Shown piece by piece: positions 10,531 to 22,255 of a stretch of 64,000 bases of DNA. The stretch lies in contig CM057337.1 in assembly GCA_030015575.1 (NCBI GenBank), forward strand, positions 342,126,583 to 342,190,582, written 5' to 3'. The translations under genes were made by a program, and so were the position numbers. Each line of letters starts with the position of its first letter. Position 1 is the first letter of the stretch. Under the pieces are notes generated by a model that did not search any database, was not told the DNA's origin, and worked only from the letters and a program-made list of their open reading frames with translations. The DNA is from Agapanthus africanus (taxonomy: Eukaryota; Streptophyta; Magnoliopsida; Asparagales; Amaryllidaceae).

Positions 10531-12433
10531 ATCCCTAGCTAGTCACGTCAAATCACCGCTTTCCCCTTTCGTGCCGCGTCTGACGTCTCTGCGACCGAAC
10601 CTGGAATTTACATCAATACCAAACATAAGGTTACATACAAGAACGACGCAAAACCCAAACGAAAATACTAACGTTCACAAGCTAGGTACAACGTGCACAA
10701 GGTGCGCGGAACACACGCGAAAATCGCAAAAACTAACTAAAACGTCGATTTGTTCGCCCGACAAAGCTAAAACCCGGTCACTCAAAAATCCGCACTCACA
10801 CATCCTAAATGTCATAGGATACGCTAAAAATGTCATCAAGACATCAAAAATAATTTATCACATACTTTTATTACAAAACTAGTAAGCACAAACATTCTAA
10901 AAAAAAACGACGCAACATCGCCGTTATGCGATAAAGTGCTCACAATCCAACACAAACCTCCAACTAAACCACTAGATAGCCACTACAATAATTTTAAACC
11001 ACTAGCAATGCTTAAAAACCTAATTTCCATAAACAAAACCTTTCTTGATTTTTATAATTAGCAATTTCAATCCGAAACTAAACAAGACAATACCAAATTA
11101 ACACTAATTGAAGCCCACACCAAATAAAGTAACCTCATTAACTTAGATTAGCAAACAACTAGATATCAAAATAGATTTAATTAACTAAATAAGGGTTTCT
11201 AAAACCCTTGTTAAACTCTAACCATAAACTTTTAAAAAACTAGATTAGAAACTAACACTAAATTAACACTACAACAATTTAATTTAAGAAACTTAACCAA
11301 AAGAATTTAATATGGTGGAAATTATACCTCAATATCTACGGATCTAGCATGATCATTTGCCTCTAAAATTGCCTCATTTCCACATGATTTAAACTAAAGC
11401 GGGTGTGAGAAGAGATGGATTAAGGTTTTGTGTTGAAATAGTGAAGGATTTGTTGAATTTTGAGATGAATTTGTGAACAAAAGAGAGGGGAAAAATGAAG
11501 GGGGTGGAGCTGCTGGTTTCGGCCAGAGGAGGGAGGAGGGAAATGGTGTGTGGTGTGGGAAATGTTCACCAAGTCAAACCCCCCCAAAGTCAAATACACC
11601 ATACCTCCAAAATACTATATTTTAAAACCTACACATCAACTCAATTCATTCCTAACAAAAGAGTTTTAAAACAAAAGAGAGGGGGAGAATTTTCTGCAGT
11701 TTGGGCCAGCCAAGGAGATGTGAGGATGTGTGTGTGAGAGTGCACAAAAATTTTTTTGCAAAAAGACCCCCTACAAGTCCAAAATTGCAAGTTTAAGCTT
11801 AAATTCAATAAATTTCGTTTTCCATAAAAAAATTAGTTAAAACTTAAAATAAAAAACTAAAAATTTATGTTACAACTAGATTTTAATTAACATGATTTTA
11901 AAGCTTAATTTAGCCCATTTAAATTTGTATTTATCGCTAATTTAATGTATTTTCTTACCGGCTTAAAATAATATTAAAAAAATTGAAAAATTAGGGAAAA
12001 TTTTTAAACGGCCAGAATTTCATAATAAACTCATTTGCTACTAAAAACTTGCAATTACCTATTCAAATTAGGTATAATTAGTCCTAAACTGCAAAATAAC
12101 AAAAAAGACGATTTACGGAAAAATACCACATTTTCACCGATTTTCGGGAAAACACCAAAATGACAATTCAAGGCGCTACATTTGTCTAGCTTAATTAAGT
12201 GATATTAGGGCCATGTAAACCTAGTTAAACCCTAGACTTCACTAAAATGCCATTGGGTTTCAATGAGTGCTAAAATTAACGTTTTTCTGTGAATTCTTGG
12301 CTTTCTGTGATCTGATTTAGACCCGGGGGTTTCAGAGAAAAATTGATAAAACTGGAGCATGTATACTAGGTCTAGACCGCACACACCAAGCACGATCCCC
12401 TAACCCCGCACCCAGGCCGCCGATTTATTCTTT

Positions 12434-12454
12434 CTGGCCGCAATTTGCGGCCAG
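12434..12454. promoter_or_regulatory. GGCCGCAATTTGCGGCC palindrome
   Basis: Perfect inverted repeat with a single central base. Related copies are at 62413-62433 (A), 35232-35252 and 42839-42859 (F), 30724-30742 (D), 51550-51573 and 60460-60480 (B), often beside a second GCGGCC. It lies in the likely U3 before the TATA-like box; perhaps a protein-binding site. Confidence 0.55.
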
Positions 12455-12760
12455 ATGAGGGAGTTTTTGGGTTGGGTTTGCATGGGTAGGAGTCTGCTGT
12501 ATTTTTAGGGCCAGTGGCATGTGCAATTTTGTATGTTTTCACCTGTGTCAAAATCTGGGGCGATATGTCGTTTTTCTAGTACGTTTTGTTTGCGCGATAC
12601 GCGCGATACGTGAGTGGGTTCTGTGATCCAGCGTGTCGCGACGTGTCGGGATAGTTTTAGACGGGTATACACACGTTTCAGCATATCGTACACACGCGCA
12701 TTTAGTTCGCGACGCGAGTTTCTCGTTTCATTTCGATATCGCGTTTTTGCGAGATATTTG

Positions 12761-12771
12761 CTTATATATGG
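12761..12771 (+). promoter_or_regulatory. TATA-like box of element A LTR
   Basis: CTTATATATGG about 25 bases after TTCGATATCGCG. Both are conserved in A's other LTR (62740-62750) and in F (35558-35568, 43164-43174). This would put the RNA start near 12795. Confidence 0.5.
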
Positions 12772-12861
12772 ATTCTTTGTGTAAATTCTAGGTTCGCAGG
12801 CGGGTACGTCGGACGCCGCAAAGAAGGGAAAGCAGGTGGTTGGCTTCACTTAGCACGCGAC

Positions 12862-12885
12862 CAGGTGAGTAGATTTAACATCTAC
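12862..12885 (+). promoter_or_regulatory. Splice-donor-like motif with short hairpin (element A 5' LTR)
   Basis: CAG|GTGAGTAGATTT then ACATCTAC; the GT is at 12865. GTAGAT/ATCTAC can fold. It lies about 70 bases after the predicted RNA start and is conserved in all five Gypsy LTR families of the window. Confidence 0.5.
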
Positions 12886-13003
12886 GGAGAAATCGCTCGT
12901 ATGGCGTAATAGGATATTTTAGTTGTATGTGTTCATATATATATACTATAGTAGCATACCATTTCCTGTTTCATATAGAATGGTAGATATAGAACACTGC
13001 ACT

Positions 13004-13064
13004 GTCACTAACGGTTCAAGCTGCACGAGCACTATTTGTATGTTACACTCACACTGTTAATGAT
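13004..13064 (+). promoter_or_regulatory. Conserved LTR hairpin (element A 5' LTR copy)
   Basis: Arms GTCACTAACGGT and ACTGTTAATGAT. 11 of 12 positions pair in RNA (two G-U). The 3' LTR copy at 63000-63060 is perfect. The loop carries GCACGAGCAC, shared with F and C. Confidence 0.65.
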
Positions 13065-14238
13065 TGCCATGACACTTGTACTATAGAATTGCTACGACTC
13101 ATACATTGATAATTAGACATGACTTGTCGCATATTGACATATCCATACGGTCTATTCATAGTAGCGCACACATTGCTTGACATATCCCTACTTGTGCGCA
13201 TATATATTCCTACACTCACATTGCGTACATATCCATTCGCACATTCATACCTATATACTTACATAAGTTACATACATGGGTGATATTGACATGATTTAAA
13301 AACTAAGGGACCGCACGAGATATTTTCAAAACTGGATCTTTTTAAAAGAGCGGTTTTCCCTTTTTACTCTTAAAATGTCATACGACACATTGCATGGATT
13401 TACGCATTGATTTTGGATTTATGTGATTTCTGGATTTGAGAACCGTGGTATTATTTTAAGAAAATAAGCACTGTTTTAAAAACCCGGTTTCTCTTGATAT
13501 GATATTTCAGTGCGTCCACCATGCGTTTTCTCGGTTCTGAGATGTGTGACATGTGAACCCGAATCGAGGAGCTGGACGAGGCCGATTGCGGGTACATGGT
13601 GGACCCGATATGGTACCCCGGGGCAAGAAAGGGATGCTGTGTATACAGACGGTGAGCCTGGTAGAGGGACTACTACCTACCGGTGATTGGTTAGATCTGG
13701 CGGTTATCCGGAGGATACTGACCAGAGTTGATAGATGGATACGGGACGACACGTACTGCCGGGGCCGAAGGCCGATTCCGCAGACGGAGCCCAATACTTG
13801 AGGATTTGCGTGTCGATGCTTGACACGATGATTTTTTGATATTTTCGAGTGCCGATGCTAAGCATTCCCGATTTCATGAGCTGTATAGGATTTGAGGGCC
13901 GATCAGAGTGATGGCGCTTGAGTTTTACTGGGATTTGGGTGCATTGATAGACACCGGTTATTCTTCCACGTTGACATTCCGTGTAGATGATATTATTCCC
14001 ATACTCCGCATTCATTATTTTGCATCTCATCCTGTAGCTATAGTACCTGATAGAGTACTTTTGCATGGTTATTGCATACCCTGCTCATCATATACATATT
14101 GATGTTATTAGATTGCACCTGTTAGGCATGATTATTGCGTATTCAGTTCATTCATATAGATATTATCTTTTGGCATATATTAGAGTATCGCAGTACGCAT
14201 ATACTTGCGATTACCTTTATATGTTATCTACTATTCAC

Positions 14239-14251
14239 GAGTTGGCAACTC
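14239..14251. promoter_or_regulatory. Conserved LTR block GAGTTGGCAACTC (element A)
   Basis: Followed by ACCCCCGTTGTGCCAC. This is the A copy of the block shared by all Gypsy LTRs here, 694 bases before the LTR end. Confidence 0.6.
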
Positions 14252-14949
14252 ACCCCCGTTGTGCCACAGTGTCTGCAGGTCGCCCCTCGGAGTAGTGGCA
14301 GCAGGCTGCTTTCTTGCATCTTTTGATATAAATACCACTACAGTTGGTGTGTGAGCTTTTGCTGATAGGTGGGTTTTGTGCGGTATCTGTTTATTTTCCA
14401 GTTGTATACATTATTGTATCTAGTACTCTCCATCTACTACTTATGTATTGACTTAGAGACCAGTTGTGAGGACGATATATGTTATTTTGTACTCTGGTGT
14501 CGAGCTCGTTGTGAGCCGACTTTATTATGCAGCTTTATCTTTCATGATGTTTGTTTTCACTTATACTGCTCATTTCTTCGCTTCGGCGTCGTATATTTTA
14601 TCGTGGTGATTGTTTCCGCCGTTGGGCGTGATTGCTCCCGTTTGGGATGCCTTATTCTTATTGTATATCATTTTATTCATATATTATCTTGTACCCGATT
14701 TCAGGGCAAGTTTTTATAAAGGAAATGCTGCCAATTTTTTTTTAGATAATAACTTGAACTTAAACAATTTTACTAAATTACTTAAGGTTTTTTTCTAAAC
14801 GTTTTAACAAATTTTCTAATAAATGTTTTAAACACTCGCTACTTCAAATGGTTTTGATTTCTGGGTTCGGCTTACTTAGTCGCGTTACGCCTGTAGACGT
14901 TACGTGGTTAAGTGCCGGTCACGGGCCGAATTTTGGGTCGTGACAAAGT

Positions 14950-14961
14950 TTGTATCAGAGC
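14950..14961 (+). other. Primer-binding site of element A
   Basis: TTGTATCAGAGC, one change from TGGTATCAGAGC of initiator tRNA-Met type, four bases after the 5' LTR end. Confidence 0.85.
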
Positions 14962-15160
14962 GTAGGTTTTACCCTTCGGAGTGTAGGATGACCCTGGTAT
15001 GATGGAGTAGGTAGCTGAGGCAGAGTGGCGTAGCGTGTGTATGTTCCGCGGCATACTCACAACACGGTACTCCGCCAAAGCGACCATAGGACTTATTGAT
15101 TGAAAATTCTTCATGATTGTATACATTCTCACGATTCGATTTCCGTATCCTTATCGAATC

Positions 15161-15180
15161 CTACTTTCTTTTTAGCCATT
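15161..15180 (+). promoter_or_regulatory. Candidate splice acceptor directly before A gag
   Basis: CTACTTTCTTTTTAG|CCATT before the gag ATG at 15181. It has a pyrimidine-rich tract and an AG at 15174-15175. With the donor at 12865 it would define an intron of about 2.3 kb that removes most of the LTR leader and the PBS. Confidence 0.5.
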
Positions 15181-15557
15181 ATGCCTCCAAAGACTATGAG
15201 GGCGCAGAGAGCGGCCGCGAGAGCCGAGATTAGAGTTGATTCGTCTGAGATGAGGACAGACCCGGGCAGTACACCCGTTGCACCTGAGCAGACTGTTCCT
15301 CCTTCGACATACCAGATGATGGGATCCGTATGCAGGAGATGCGCCAGATGATGGGATCCGGTATGCAGGAGATGCGCCAGATGATAGGATCGCTAGTTGA
15401 GACGCTTCGAGCACAGCGACCAGAGATAGTTCCACCCGTTACAGGGACCGCGATGGTACCTACAGTACAGCCAGTTGCCCCTGCAGCTGCAGAGGTCATC
15501 ACAGTATCGCTATCAGAGTTCATGAGGCTGAAGCCTCCGGTCTTCACAGGCACCGAT
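15181..15557 (+). pseudogene. gag N-terminus of element A (split by D)
   Basis: Starts MPPKTMRAQRAAARAEIRV. It has one frameshift near 15330 inside a short tandem duplication (GGATCCG..ATGCAGGAGATGCGCCAGATGAT-type unit), then continues MQEMRQMIGSLVET to FMRLKPPVFTGTD. It stops at the D insertion inside the codons for Gly-Thr-Asp and resumes at 31805 with no lost base except the target duplicate. This is the N-terminal leader to the start of the capsid domain. Confidence 0.85.
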
Positions 15558-17648
15558 TGTCATGACCCGAAATAGCCCGTGACTGGCACTTGAATCATAT
15601 GAAGTCTATAGGACCCCATCTAATCCAAGTAAGCTAAAATCCCAAAAATCTAAAACCATTTTAAGGAGTAAATAAAGAAAAAATAGTTTAAAGAAGTGAA
15701 GAAAACATGTTTTGAAGTCAAGGTTTTTAAATAAGTAAGCCGAATGTGCGTTTTAAAAATCTCTAGTCTTTTCTAAAAATTTCGGCAGAGTTTCCTTTGT
15801 AAATACTGGCCCCGAACGGGGTACAACAAGAATAATATATATGCAATGATAAAAGGCATCCCCAAACGGGAGCTATCTCTTCGTCAATTGACGGTCACAA
15901 CCACGCAAGCAATATAATATACAACGCCAAAGGGCGAGGATCAAAACTCAAAAAAGAAACTCAAAACAGTATGAAAACCGTAATACTACAACGTGCGACT
16001 CTAAGTTCGAAATAATACATAACTGATTTCTAAGTCTGAAACAATATACAAGTTTTGGTTGATGGAATTTCTAGATACAATGAATAATACATATACAATG
16101 GTGGTTCTGATGCAAAAGAACACACCTACCAAAGCAAATCACCCGCAAAGGAAGCAGTGTGCCAGAAATGCCGCCATGGAACCTGTACGGCAAAACCTGC
16201 AAGAACTGTGGCACAACTGGGGTGAGTTGCCAACTCGTGAGTAGAAAACATCTACAAGAAGAAATCGAATGCAAGACATAATCCTAGGTCAAAACGATCA
16301 GATGTACATATAAACCTCAAAAGGATAAGTCTGAAGCATGATAAGGTGGCAATGTAACATCTATACATGTGAGTAGTGCCAAGTGCTCGTGCCAGTGCCT
16401 CACGGAATAACATATCAAAAATAAGAGGTATGATCAATGAAATCAAGTCTGTATGTATATGGATCCCGTCCACGTGTCACCCAATGACAATAACCATCAT
16501 GCATGAAAATATCATAAAGCATATGCACGGAAATATGAGGATGTAAATCAACATGTGTCACTCGTGACATATCAAACTCCTGGAATCTGAGTGTCAAGCA
16601 TCGACACTCGAAAATATCATGAAACCTGTGCCTAGCATCGGCACGTAAATCCTCATATATCGGGCTCCGTCAGTCCGGATAGGCCCCTAACATCTCTCGA
16701 CTACGGTCGGTATCCTCCGGATATCCTCCGAGCCCAAACAATATCACCGGTAGGTAGTAGTCCCTCTGCCAGGCTCACCGTCTGCAACACAGCGATCCGT
16801 TCTCGCCCCGGGGTACCATACCGGGCCCACCATGTACCCGCAATCGGCCTCATCCGCCTCCTCGAATCGGGTTTCACATGTCGCTCTCAGCACCGAGAAA
16901 ACACATAGTGGACGCACTGAAATATCATATCAAAGGTAACCGGGTTTTTAAAACAATTACATACTCTCTTTTGAAATATCCACGGTTCCCAAATCCAGAA
17001 ATATCATGGAAACAACATATCTCAATGCGTATAATCAAAAGCATGATGTATGCGACATGTAAAAGAAATGCAAGCATATCTGTATATCATGCAACATGGA
17101 ATAGTAATATGCACATATTGAGGGAAACCACTCTTTTTAAAATGAATCAGTTTTAAAGAGTATCTTGCGGTCCCCAAATCTCTAATCAAGACAAAATTAT
17201 CTATGTATGTGCGAATACGTATGTGAGTACAATAGGTACACAAGTATGCCATGCAAGGGTCATAACCTGAATGCAACAGTACTACAGTATAGTGACATGG
17301 CAATTATCGATTATGAAGTGTGTGAGCCAGCAAACAGTGTACGTGGAACATACGCATCAACGATAATGGTGCTGGTGTCCTAACAGCATGATTGTAATAT
17401 AGCAATAAATACATTTAAACATGCAAAGCGATGCGAATAGCATGAATATGCGGAAATCTAATAATCAACGCAACAGAGAAGAATCTACATCAATATGTAT
17501 ATGACATGCAGTTATGCTATTTGAAATAAGACGAATCGGGGTTTTTGGTAAAATAAGGGCTACGGCATTTTAAAAAAGGATGCGTCTTTGAAAATGTCCG
17601 TAGAGTCCCTTTTTCCTAACTTTGAAATACTCCCGATTCGTTACTTTT
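15558..17648 (-). repeat. Solo LTR D, first part
   Basis: LTR 3' end in element sense. It contains the GAGTTGCCAACTC block (16224-16236), the GGTACC/CCGGGCCCACCATGTACC patch shared with all the Gypsy LTRs (about 16805-16840) and the hairpin at 17303-17367. It is cut by G at 17648. Confidence 0.88.
17303..17367 (-). promoter_or_regulatory. Conserved LTR hairpin (element D)
   Basis: ATTATCGATTATG and CATCAACGATAAT. The outer seven pairs are perfect and two of the inner six are lost. Flanks match B and C. Confidence 0.5.
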
Positions 17649-19887
17649 TGTTGGAGATAGTGCCCTCAGAGTCAATTATTGGATCACAGGCACGTGATTG
17701 CAATGATTGAGGAAGGACCTATCCCGGTAGGACAGTCTTACTCGAGATGATAGTATGCTATCTGGTTTACCTTTATCATCGTGTACTGCTTTAGGTGACC
17801 TGACAGGTCGCTATTGCACGTTGATAGAGCCCCTAAGATTCTTGCTTGACTACCGGCAGTATGAGGGCGATCATATACGTGGGAGCTAGTAGTCTATAAG
17901 CACATCCTTAAAAGGTCCCTAGTCGTGGGAGTTTCGAGACAGGGCATCGATACTCCAGAGTAGACTAGTGTATACAGTCGAGACCCCGACGAGGGGCGGT
18001 GGCCGGTCTCACAAGCCACTGGTGTCAGTAGGTTCACCTAAGATGTATACAGGTGCTCATTGGGTTATGAGTACACCGGACAGGACTCGCCGGGAACATG
18101 CTAGTTGGTCTTATACCTCATGTCAGATAGCAGTTCCCAGGTGACATGTGTACAGGTTAGTTCATCGACCTGGGGATCGTCATTTGTCTCGTGTGAGTTC
18201 CCACTGTACTTTGATTACTACCCTACCACGGCTCAAAGGAGTCGTGCAAACAGGTTTTATTTGGGTACAGTCCCGAGCCACATGGAGACAGTGAGCGGAT
18301 CTTCAGGGGTTCGTCTCTCCCGGTATTGGGGGTGAGGTCGCGCTGTGTCTAGGAGAGCCATTACACGAAGTCCTTGGCCAAGGCAGGAGATTTACTGGTA
18401 GGTATTCCAGTAGTATCTCAGGGTGTTCTGGGCTACACTCCGACACGACTTGTACCGCTTTTGGGGGTCTGACTTTTACCAACCCCCTAGGCCCGACATG
18501 CGATGCTCATAGACGAACGGACCGGACTGTACGGATATTGTCACTGACAGGCTCAGTAGGGTGTCAGGATGAGTTCGCTCATCGACGTCCCTTTTGGTCA
18601 ATAGCTGGTGGCCCGTTATGTATTGGCTTATACCTCTGACGTGCTAGTGGTTAAATCCACAGCCATAGTATTGACGAGTCTTTAGAGTCCACCACACTTT
18701 CAGTTACTCAAGCTTTCGGGCGAAACGCTGTAGAGGCTGTATGGAGATATGGCAGGGTCCGATCAGATACGTGCGGTATTGCACGGATCAGGATCGGACG
18801 GTTTGTACTAGAGGCCGTATGGATATATGGCAGGGTTCGATCAGATACGTGCGGTATTGCACGGATCAGGATCGGACGGATTTTACTAGCCGGCTTTAGT
18901 TTAAGCCGGATCCTAGTTTAGTACAGTGTAGATTTTGTCTCATTGCATTTGTATCCGGACGGAATACAGATGCGAGTGTGTATGCACAGTATCGGGGTTT
19001 TTCCTGTAATTTATTACGGGACCAGTTTTCTGGAGTTGCCAGTTTGCATTCCGTTCCGGCCGGTTTTCCTTTGTTCTTTCCCGGCCGGACTTTTCCGATG
19101 GAGGGGGTAATTTGCAGTTTTGCAAATTACACTTTGTGGAGGATTTTCTTGCATATGTACTTATCATGATAGCATCTTTTCTTTTCATGCTTTATTTTGA
19201 TTTGAAGTGAGTTGTAAGTTGATGAGAAAGGATTAGAGTTGATGTGAGGTTGTGATGATGAGGTTTAGGATATGGTCACCCTTCATGCTCTCCTACACTC
19301 ACCTCCCTCTTGTTTGATATACATTCTTTCCTCCACCATTTATTTAGAGATGATAAGTTTTTCATGGTTGAAAAAAGAAGAAGAAGAGAGCATCATTCTT
19401 GAGAGTTTCTTTCTTGATCTCATTTTCATGCTAGAAAAATGCAAGCACCATTTTTCTAATCCTTGTTTCCTCCATCATCCTTAATGGCAACAACATAACC
19501 CCAAAGAGACAAGCATCTTCTACACTACATTCTACAGCATATCTTGAGCATGTCGAGTTGCCGGCTTCATGCCCGAGTTGCCTCGGTATTGAGGCGGGAG
19601 CCCGTAAAAGACGCAGGCGATGTGGTGCCCTTCCGGCGAGGAGGCGACGATGTGGAGGCAAGACTTTCCGCGAGAGATCGGGACGATGACGAGAAGACCG
19701 GAGGACTCGGATCTCTCGGTATACTTCTCTTCCCTTTCTTGTTAGTAGCTTAGACTTGTTAATGGTTACGATCCGGATGTTTAGTGTGCGGTGGTGCCGG
19801 TTTGCTAAGTCCGCAAAAATTAAAGTTTATCACCGTTTCCGCATTTGGCCGTCGGATTGACTGCCGGGGCGCCGCCGTGCACTTACA
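17649..19887 (+). mobile_element. Element G: Copia-type solo LTR inside D
   Basis: Starts TGTTGGAGATAGTGCCCTC and ends GTGCACTTACA, 2239 bp, with perfect target duplicate CTTTT (17644-17648 and 19888-19892). The first about 1 kb is clearly related to the LTRs of E (20144, 27675). The 3' part diverges but keeps the order of modules, ending in a CGCCGCCGTG.ACTTACA-like tail (E: GCGCTACCGTAGACTTACA). No PBS or coding part, so it is a solo LTR of a sister family. Confidence 0.88.
18733..18889 (+). repeat. 78 bp tandem duplication in solo LTR G
   Basis: Two copies of a unit from GAGGCTGTATGG to GGACGG (18733 and 18811). Each contains TCCGATC and GATCGGA arms around ACGTGCGGTATTGCACG. E has a single, different palindrome (21254-21273) at the equivalent place. 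Confidence 0.8.
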
Positions 19888-19892
19888 CTTTT

Positions 19893-20143
19893 GAAATAGG
19901 TATGACTCGGGTCTAGTCTAATGTCTAATAAGTAATCTACATCTAACTATCAAGTCAATCGGGAGGGATATGGAAACCACCTAAATCGGAGTCGATATAT
20001 ATAAATATAAATATAATAGTCGGTAAACCCGCCTCAATAGTATCGCGTACGATACAGTATATCATTTGACGTCCTCGAGTCATGAGTGCGGATCTATCAT
20101 CAATATAAAGCTCGTACGGTAAGTCTTCGTACGGCATCCCAAT
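19893..20143 (-). repeat. Solo LTR D, middle part
   Basis: The 251 bp between the two Copia insertions, continuing D. Flanked by CTTTT on the left and CCAAT (20139-20143) on the right. No gene. Confidence 0.85.
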
Positions 20144-21253
20144 TGTTGGATATGATGCCCTCAAAGTCAATTATTGGATCTCAGGCACATGATTGCAATG
20201 ATTTCGGAGGACCTATACCGGTAGGACAGTCTTACTCGAGATGATAGTATGCTATCTGGTTTACCTTTATCAGTCGTGTATAGGTTCAGGTGACTGATCA
20301 CTGTTACACGTTGATAGAGCCCTTAGGATCTTCCTTTACTACCAACAGTATGATGGTGATCATATATGTGAGAGTTGGGTGGTCTATAAGCATATCCTTA
20401 AAAGTTGTCACTAGTCGTGGGAGTTTCGAGACAGGGCTTCGATACTCCGGAGTAGACTAGTGTATATAGTCGAGACCCCGACGAGGGGCGGTGGACGGTC
20501 TCACAAGCCACTGGTGTCAGTTGGATCACCTAAGATGTATACAGGTGCTCATTGGGTTATGAATACACTGGACAGGACTCGCCGTTTACCTGCTAGTTGG
20601 TATTATACCTATCGTCAGATAGCAGTTCCCTGGTGACATGTGTACAGGTTAGTTCATCGACCTGAGGTCATCATTTTTCTCGTGTGAGTTCCTACTGTGC
20701 TTTGATTTCTACCCTACCACGGCTCAAAGGAGTCATGCAAACAGGTAGTTTTTGGGTACAGTCCCGAGCCACATGGAGGCAAGTGAGCGGATCGGCAAGG
20801 GATTCATCTCTCCCGGTATTGGGGGTGAGATCGCGCTGTGTCTAGGAGAGCTATTACACATAGCCCTCGGCCGAGGCAGGAGATTTACTGGTAGGTACTC
20901 CAGTAGTATCTCAGGGTGTTTTTGGGCTACACTCCGACACAACTTATACCGCTATTGGGGGTCTGACGTTACCAGACCCTAGGCCGATATGCGATACTCA
21001 TAGACGAACGGACCGGACTGTATATACATTGTCACTGTTAGGCTCAGTAGGGTTTCCGGATGAGTTCACTCATCGGCCTCCCTTGAGGTCAGTGCATGGG
21101 CATCCGTTACGCACAGCTAGTGCCTCTAACGGCTTGTGGTTAAACCCACTGCCAGGGTACTGACGAGTCATTAGAGTCCCCCACAGATAGTTTTCCAAGT
21201 TCGGGAGAAACGTTGTAGAGGCCGTATGGTTTTATGGCAGGGTTCGGAAAATG

Positions 21254-21273
21254 CACGTGCGTTTACGCACGTG
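21254..21273. promoter_or_regulatory. G-box palindrome in E 5' LTR
   Basis: CACGTGCGTTTACGCACGTG: nine-base arms around TT, carrying two CACGTG cores, the known binding site of plant bZIP and bHLH factors. In the 3' LTR (28787-28806) the first core has become CACATG. Confidence 0.55.
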
Positions 21274-21724
21274 TCATATTTCAGGAAGATAATACTGGTG
21301 GGCTTTGGTTTGAGCCGGATCCGAGTATTATACCGTGTAAATATAATATCTTTATCTCTATTGCATTTGTATTCGGTCGTAATACAAATGGGTATGTTTA
21401 TACTATCACGGGGTTATCCTGAAATTCGTTTCGGGATCGCTTTTGCCAGTTTCTAGTTTCCAGTTTTCTATCACCCGTATTTTACATTCGGTTAAATACG
21501 GATTTATCTTTTCTTCATGAGAGTGAGTCATGAGGTGAGTCATGAGTGTGGAATGTTCTAGTATGGTGACTAGGTTAGGGACTCATTAGGTTTCATTAAT
21601 GATTTGCTAGGTGTATTAGTGAGTCACCTTTACCATTAATGCATTTTGTTTTTGCATTGATATTTCTTCATGATAAGTATTGCTTATGGTCACCCCTTCT
21701 TTTCCTACACTCACCTCCCTCCTT

Positions 21725-21735
21725 CTATATATTGG
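21725..21735 (+). promoter_or_regulatory. TATA-like box of element E LTR
   Basis: CTATATATTGG followed by a pyrimidine-rich stretch; identical at 29268-29278 in the 3' LTR. Likely core promoter of the Copia LTR. Confidence 0.5.
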
Positions 21736-22243
21736 CCGGCCCTCCCCTCCTCTTCTCACTCACTCACTTGGTTGAAAAGATTATGATAGATTTGTTCATG
21801 AAAATTTCATATAGCTCAAATTCTTATCACCCGATTCCAAAAAGGGCAACTTCATTAACCGTTCGTCCATGCCTTTGGACGAAGTGATACATAGTGTTCT
21901 ACTCATTCTCTACATCAATCTTGATCATCTCTTTTAGCAAACTTGATGACCGAGTTGCCTCGGGTCAGAGGCGGGAGCCCGTTTAAAGATCCGTTGACGT
22001 GGTGCCACGTGGACGAGGAGATTGGAGATCGACGAGACCGGAGCAGCCGCAACAAAGTGTGGGATGATGGTTAAAGAACGAAGGACTCGGATCGTTCGGT
22101 ATAACCTTTCTACCCTCTTTGTAGTTTGTTAGTTTAGCAATAATGGCAGATCCGGGTTACAGTATACGATAGCGCCAGTTAAAAAGTTTTTGTTCCGCAT
22201 TTGGCGTTTGTTAGACAGCCGGGGCGCTACCGTAGACTTACAG

Positions 22244-22255
22244 TGGTATCAGAGC
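22244..22255 (+). other. Primer-binding site of element E
   Basis: TGGTATCAGAGC (initiator tRNA-Met type), one base after the LTR end. Confidence 0.9.

Larger units (their letters stand above)
934..12180 (-). mobile_element. Element C: Ty3/Gypsy chromovirus (Tekay/Del-like) inside A's 5' LTR
   Basis: An 11.2 kb element on the minus strand. Its two LTRs (934-4377 and 8720-12180) differ by what looks like 1-2%, mostly transitions. Perfect target duplicate TTTGT (929-933 and 12181-12185). The PBS (8704-8715) and PPT (4378-4390) are in place. The internal region (about 4.3 kb) has gag, protease, RT, RNase H, integrase and chromodomain on the minus strand, but the gag capsid domain is missing and there are a few stops and one frameshift. 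It is younger than A. Its integrase frame is whole, so the insertion is fairly recent. Confidence 0.95.
8720..12180 (-). repeat. Element C 5' LTR
   Basis: 3461 bp, matching 934-4377. It contains the same modules: the GAGTTGCCAACTC block at 9382-9394, the hairpin at 10279-10340, and the donor-like motif with its short hairpin at 10506-10530. Confidence 0.95.
12186..14945 (+). repeat. Element A 5' LTR, second part (U3 end, R, U5)
   Basis: Continues exactly after C's target duplicate. It matches 62165-64000 in the 3' LTR as far as the window goes and ends GGGTCGTGACA. It holds a palindrome, a CGCG-rich stretch, a TATA-like box, a donor-like site, the conserved hairpin and the GAGTTGGCAACTC block. 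No coding frame of note. Confidence 0.93.
20144..22242 (+). repeat. Element E 5' LTR
   Basis: 2099 bp, matching 27675-29784. Contains a G-box palindrome, direct GAGTCATGAGGTGAGTCATGAG repeats (about 21525-21550) and a TATA-like box at 21725. Confidence 0.93.

Noticed and set aside
14950..14961. tRNA gene fragment (TGGTATCAGAGC-type strings at 8704, 14950, 22244, 37975, 57117)
   Set aside because: All sit next to LTR ends; they are primer-binding sites, and no cloverleaf surrounds them.
19431..19753. Overlapping frames of 76 and 69 codons in solo LTR G as a host gene
   Set aside because: Both lie within the LTR bounded by the CTTTT duplicates, overlap on opposite strands and show no known motif.
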